The notes beneath the pieces were generated by a model. That model was not told where the DNA came from. It worked only from the letters and a program-made list of their open reading frames with translations, and searched no databases. From assembly GCA_001872735.1 (NCBI GenBank), contig MNWT01000006.1, forward strand, positions 1-64,000: a stretch of 64,000 nucleotides of DNA, read 5' to 3'. Positions 62,156-64,000 of the stretch are shown in pieces (position 1 is the stretch's first letter; each line of letters starts with the position of its first letter). This stretch comes from Verrucomicrobia bacterium CG1_02_43_26. Its GTDB lineage: Bacteria; Verrucomicrobiota; Verrucomicrobiia; Opitutales; CG1-02-43-26. The position numbers were made by a program, and so were the translations under genes.

Positions 62156-63289
62156 TTAGTCATCCAACCGCAAAGGCATGACAACGCACATAAACGCGTC
62201 TAATGTCTTTAAGACACCCGGGCTAAGTTCATCCTTAAATTCGAAGAAAACCTCATCCTTGGCAACTGCTTTTAGCGGATCCATTAAGAATTGCGGATTA
62301 AAAGAAACCCCAACGGAAGGCCCTTCATAAGCAATTGCAATTGTTTCGTGGGCTTGGCCATATTCCGGGCTTTCGCATGAAATCTCCATATTATTAGGAT
62401 TCATGGTCAGACGAACCGCATTACTTTTCTCGCTAGTAACGATCGATGCCCGCTGCAAACAATCCAAGAAAAGTTCGCGCTCGATTTTGACACGCTGAAA
62501 AGTTTCTTTTGGAATGACCTGCTCGTAATTAGGATAGTTACCCTCTACTATTTTAGAAACGAGATAAATATTAGAAACAAGACCATTAGATTGAGCTTTG
62601 TCGCTGTTTACCTCTATTTCAAAAGCAATTTGTCTATTATTGAAAGCAATTTTGACCTTTTCACCCTGGCCTAAGAGCCGCTCGAGCTCATTTGCTGTCC
62701 TAGCAGGCAGAATAAGTTTTCCACTATTCTGAGCATTCACGGTAGCATCCTTGCTCATGACCCCTAAGCGACGGCCATCTGTAGCGACAAGCGTTAACTT
62801 GCCATCTCCGAAACTCCAATAAATGCCATTTAAGACATGCCTATTTTCGTCCGTTGATTGTGCGTAAGCAACCCCCTTAAGCATTTGGCTAAGGTCTTGC
62901 TGAGCCATTGCAAACTCGTTCTTGTCTGAAAATGCGGGCAATGGAGGGAATTCCTCGGCATTGATGCCCATAATTTTAAAAGAAGCGCCCCCAGCCTTAA
63001 TGTGAGCTTGGTTAGTGGAAGCCTCGAATTGAACCTCGAGATTAGGTAAAGAACGCACCAATGTGGCTAACTTCTTGGCCGGCAACGTAATCGAACCGGG
63101 CTTTTCCACCTCTGCCTTAATGTGACAGCGGATACCCAAGTCAAAGTTTGTTGTGGTGAGGGATAGGGTATTACCTTCTGCCTTAATAAGAACATTGTTT
63201 AAAATCGAAAGGGAAGCTCGAGAGGAAACAATATTCAAAACTTGCTGCAATCCGGTACTAAAATGATCTCGATTAATTTTAAATTTCAT
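62156..63289 (-). CDS. dnaN: DNA polymerase III beta sliding clamp
   Basis: 377 residues from ATG 63289 ([19 protein letters not shown]); a second ATG two codons upstream is in frame. Three clamp domains are recognisable: [23 protein letters not shown] near the start, [16 protein letters not shown] in the middle, and the C-terminal [11 protein letters not shown], like the family's PMRL ending. Complete. Divergent from the ATP/ADP translocase gene. dnaA and gyrB are not here. Confidence 0.96.
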   Translation of the reverse strand: MKFKINRDHFSTGLQQVLNIVSSRASLSILNNVLIKAEGNTLSLTTTNFDLGIRCHIKAEVEKPGSITLPAKKLATLVRSLPNLEVQFEASTNQAHIKAGGASFKIMGINAEEFPPLPAFSDKNEFAMAQQDLSQMLKGVAYAQSTDENRHVLNGIYWSFGDGKLTLVATDGRRLGVMSKDATVNAQNSGKLILPARTANELERLLGQGEKVKIAFNNRQIAFEIEVNSDKAQSNGLVSNIYLVSKIVEGNYPNYEQVIPKETFQRVKIERELFLDCLQRASIVTSEKSNAVRLTMNPNNMEISCESPEYGQAHETIAIAYEGPSVGVSFNPQFLMDPLKAVAKDEVFFEFKDELSPGVLKTLDAFMCVVMPLRLDD

Positions 63290-63369
63290 GGGCACGCGTC
63301 TTTAAGAAAGATTAATTTATGTAATTTTTTTTAGTTTTTTGCAATACATAACTGCATTTTTGGCCGGAA

Positions 63370-63403
63370 AAGCTTAATTAAGCTTCGCCGAAGGCATTCG
63401 GCG
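63370..63403. repeat. Palindrome and hairpin between dnaN and the translocase gene
   Basis: AAGCTTAATTAAGCTT (63370-63385) is a perfect palindrome, directly followed by CGCCGAA/TTCGGCG (63386-63392 and 63397-63403) around GGCA. Both lie in the 259-base divergent gap. Possible regulator site; no TTATCCACA DnaA box was seen. Confidence 0.6.
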
Positions 63404-63520
63404 GGTACTTTTAGGTCGATTTTCGAAGAAATGAGCCACAAAACGAGTAAAAAAAGATTGCATATCTACAATTTGCGGTTCAATATTCTATACCTTAATC
63501 GTTTTCAACAACTTGATAAG

Positions 63521-63526
63521 TATAAT
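63521..63526 (+). promoter_or_regulatory. Candidate -10 of the ATP/ADP translocase gene
   Basis: A perfect TATAAT 22 bases before the ATG, with no good -35. It would give a leader of about 16 bases. Confidence 0.35.
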
Positions 63527-63548
63527 TTTTAAATAACAAAAAATCACT

Positions 63549-64000
63549 ATGACAAACGAAAAACAACCGCAATTTTCTAAACTGAGGTCGATGCTATTCC
63601 CAGTTTATGCTTTCGAATTGAAAAAGGTCCTGCCGATGTGCTTGATCTTCTTTTTTATTCTGTTTATCTATACCTGTTTTCGTAATATCAAGGATAGCTT
63701 GATCGTACCTGCGTGTGGCGCGGGAGCGATTGCGTTCTTAAAACTATACTTTGTATTACCTTGCTCGGTATTGTTTTTCGTATTTTACGCTAAAGCGAGT
63801 AACATCTTCAATAAAGAGAACTTGTTTTACGTATCCATTATACCGTTCTTAGGCTTTTTTGCTCTATTTGCGTTTGTACTGTATCCATTAAAAGATCAGC
63901 TACATATGGCTCCGGAGACGATGGATTCATTAATCGCATCTTACCCGCAATTTGAATATTTCTTCCGCGTGATTGGTAATTGGACCTTTACAGCGTTCTA
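63549..64000 (+). CDS. tlc: ATP/ADP translocase (NTT/Tlc family), N-terminal part
   Basis: Exchanges host ATP for bacterial ADP across the bacterial membrane. The frame starts at ATG 63549 (MTNEKQPQFSKLRSMLFPVY) and runs to the right edge with 150 codons. It matches the Rickettsia and Chlamydia NTT N-terminus: ELKKVLPMCLIFFFILFIY, FRNIKDSLIVPACG, IAFLKLYFVLPCSVLFFVFY, FNKENLFYVSIIPFLGFFAL, FAFVLYPLKD, and SYPQFEYFFRVIGNWTF. The first hydrophobic spans are intact. Specificity (ATP/ADP versus other nucleotides) cannot be told from this part. Such carriers are typical of obligate intracellular bacteria and plastids. Confidence 0.93.
   Translation, partial: MTNEKQPQFSKLRSMLFPVYAFELKKVLPMCLIFFFILFIYTCFRNIKDSLIVPACGAGAIAFLKLYFVLPCSVLFFVFYAKASNIFNKENLFYVSIIPFLGFFALFAFVLYPLKDQLHMAPETMDSLIASYPQFEYFFRVIGNWTFTAF

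Noticed and set aside
63296-63548. Replication origin next to dnaN
   Set aside because: There is a palindrome and AT-rich sequence, but no DnaA boxes and no dnaA gene; the gap is simply a divergent promoter region.

Overview
The window reads as chromosomal DNA of a Gram-negative bacterium of the PVC superphylum, most likely Verrucomicrobiota, living inside or closely with a eukaryotic host. Support for this: a Rickettsia/Chlamydia-type ATP/ADP translocase begins at the right edge; an F-box-like protein and a possible OTU-like cysteine protease are present; GreA carries the long N-terminal extension known from Chlamydia; a TIGR03790-type protein is present, a family I recall from exosortase-bearing groups including Verrucomicrobia; and McsA-McsB-ClpC sit together. 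The taxon is inferred from gene content only. No rRNA, CRISPR array, phage or insertion sequence was seen.

Layout. 0-9.3 kb: an edge-truncated acidic-tailed protein, pyrD, the mcsA-mcsB-clpC protein quality-control operon, a class IV aminotransferase, proS and ptsH. 9.5-11.8 kb: tRNA-Phe, three tandem small secreted proteins each closed by its own terminator, and clpP. 11.9-18 kb: a large orphan protein, the TIGR03790-like protein, a cell-wall amidase, infC and the possible cysteine protease. 18-25.9 kb: pdxA, a small secreted protein, ftsY-aroB-lpxA, ndk, pyrF-ispD-ispF and ispE, so three MEP-pathway enzymes lie within 3 kb. 25.9-38.2 kb: ptsI, an operon greA-PAP2-PAP2-ArsR/methyltransferase, rsmB, a heme-motif chemoreceptor, coaD with an MFS transporter, and pgsA-pgpA for phosphatidylglycerol synthesis.

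38.2-43.3 kb is the most unusual stretch. Three paralogous, AT-rich, unknown genes sit between intact pgpA and intact dnaX, separated by partial copies of the pgpA and dnaX 3' ends. It reads as a tandem-duplicated block that later decayed. Each paralog carries an acidic Asp/Asn-Glu-Trp-Glu-x-hydrophobic motif resembling an LC3-interacting region.

43.2-64 kb: SRP RNA upstream of dnaX, zinc-independent-type L31 and L36 genes, gmk, trxB, a hybrid histidine kinase, a glycosyltransferase, tRNA-Arg, an alpha-oxoamine synthase, yajC-secDF-recJ, the F-box-like protein, rarA, thiD-comEC, dnaN and the start of the ATP/ADP translocase.

Together the genes show a bacterium with substantial biosynthesis (pyrimidine, isoprenoid, lipid A, pyridoxal phosphate, aromatic and phospholipid steps), Sec export and an ArsR/histidine-kinase/chemoreceptor sensory set, plus scattered orphan or eukaryote-like proteins that are candidates for host interaction.
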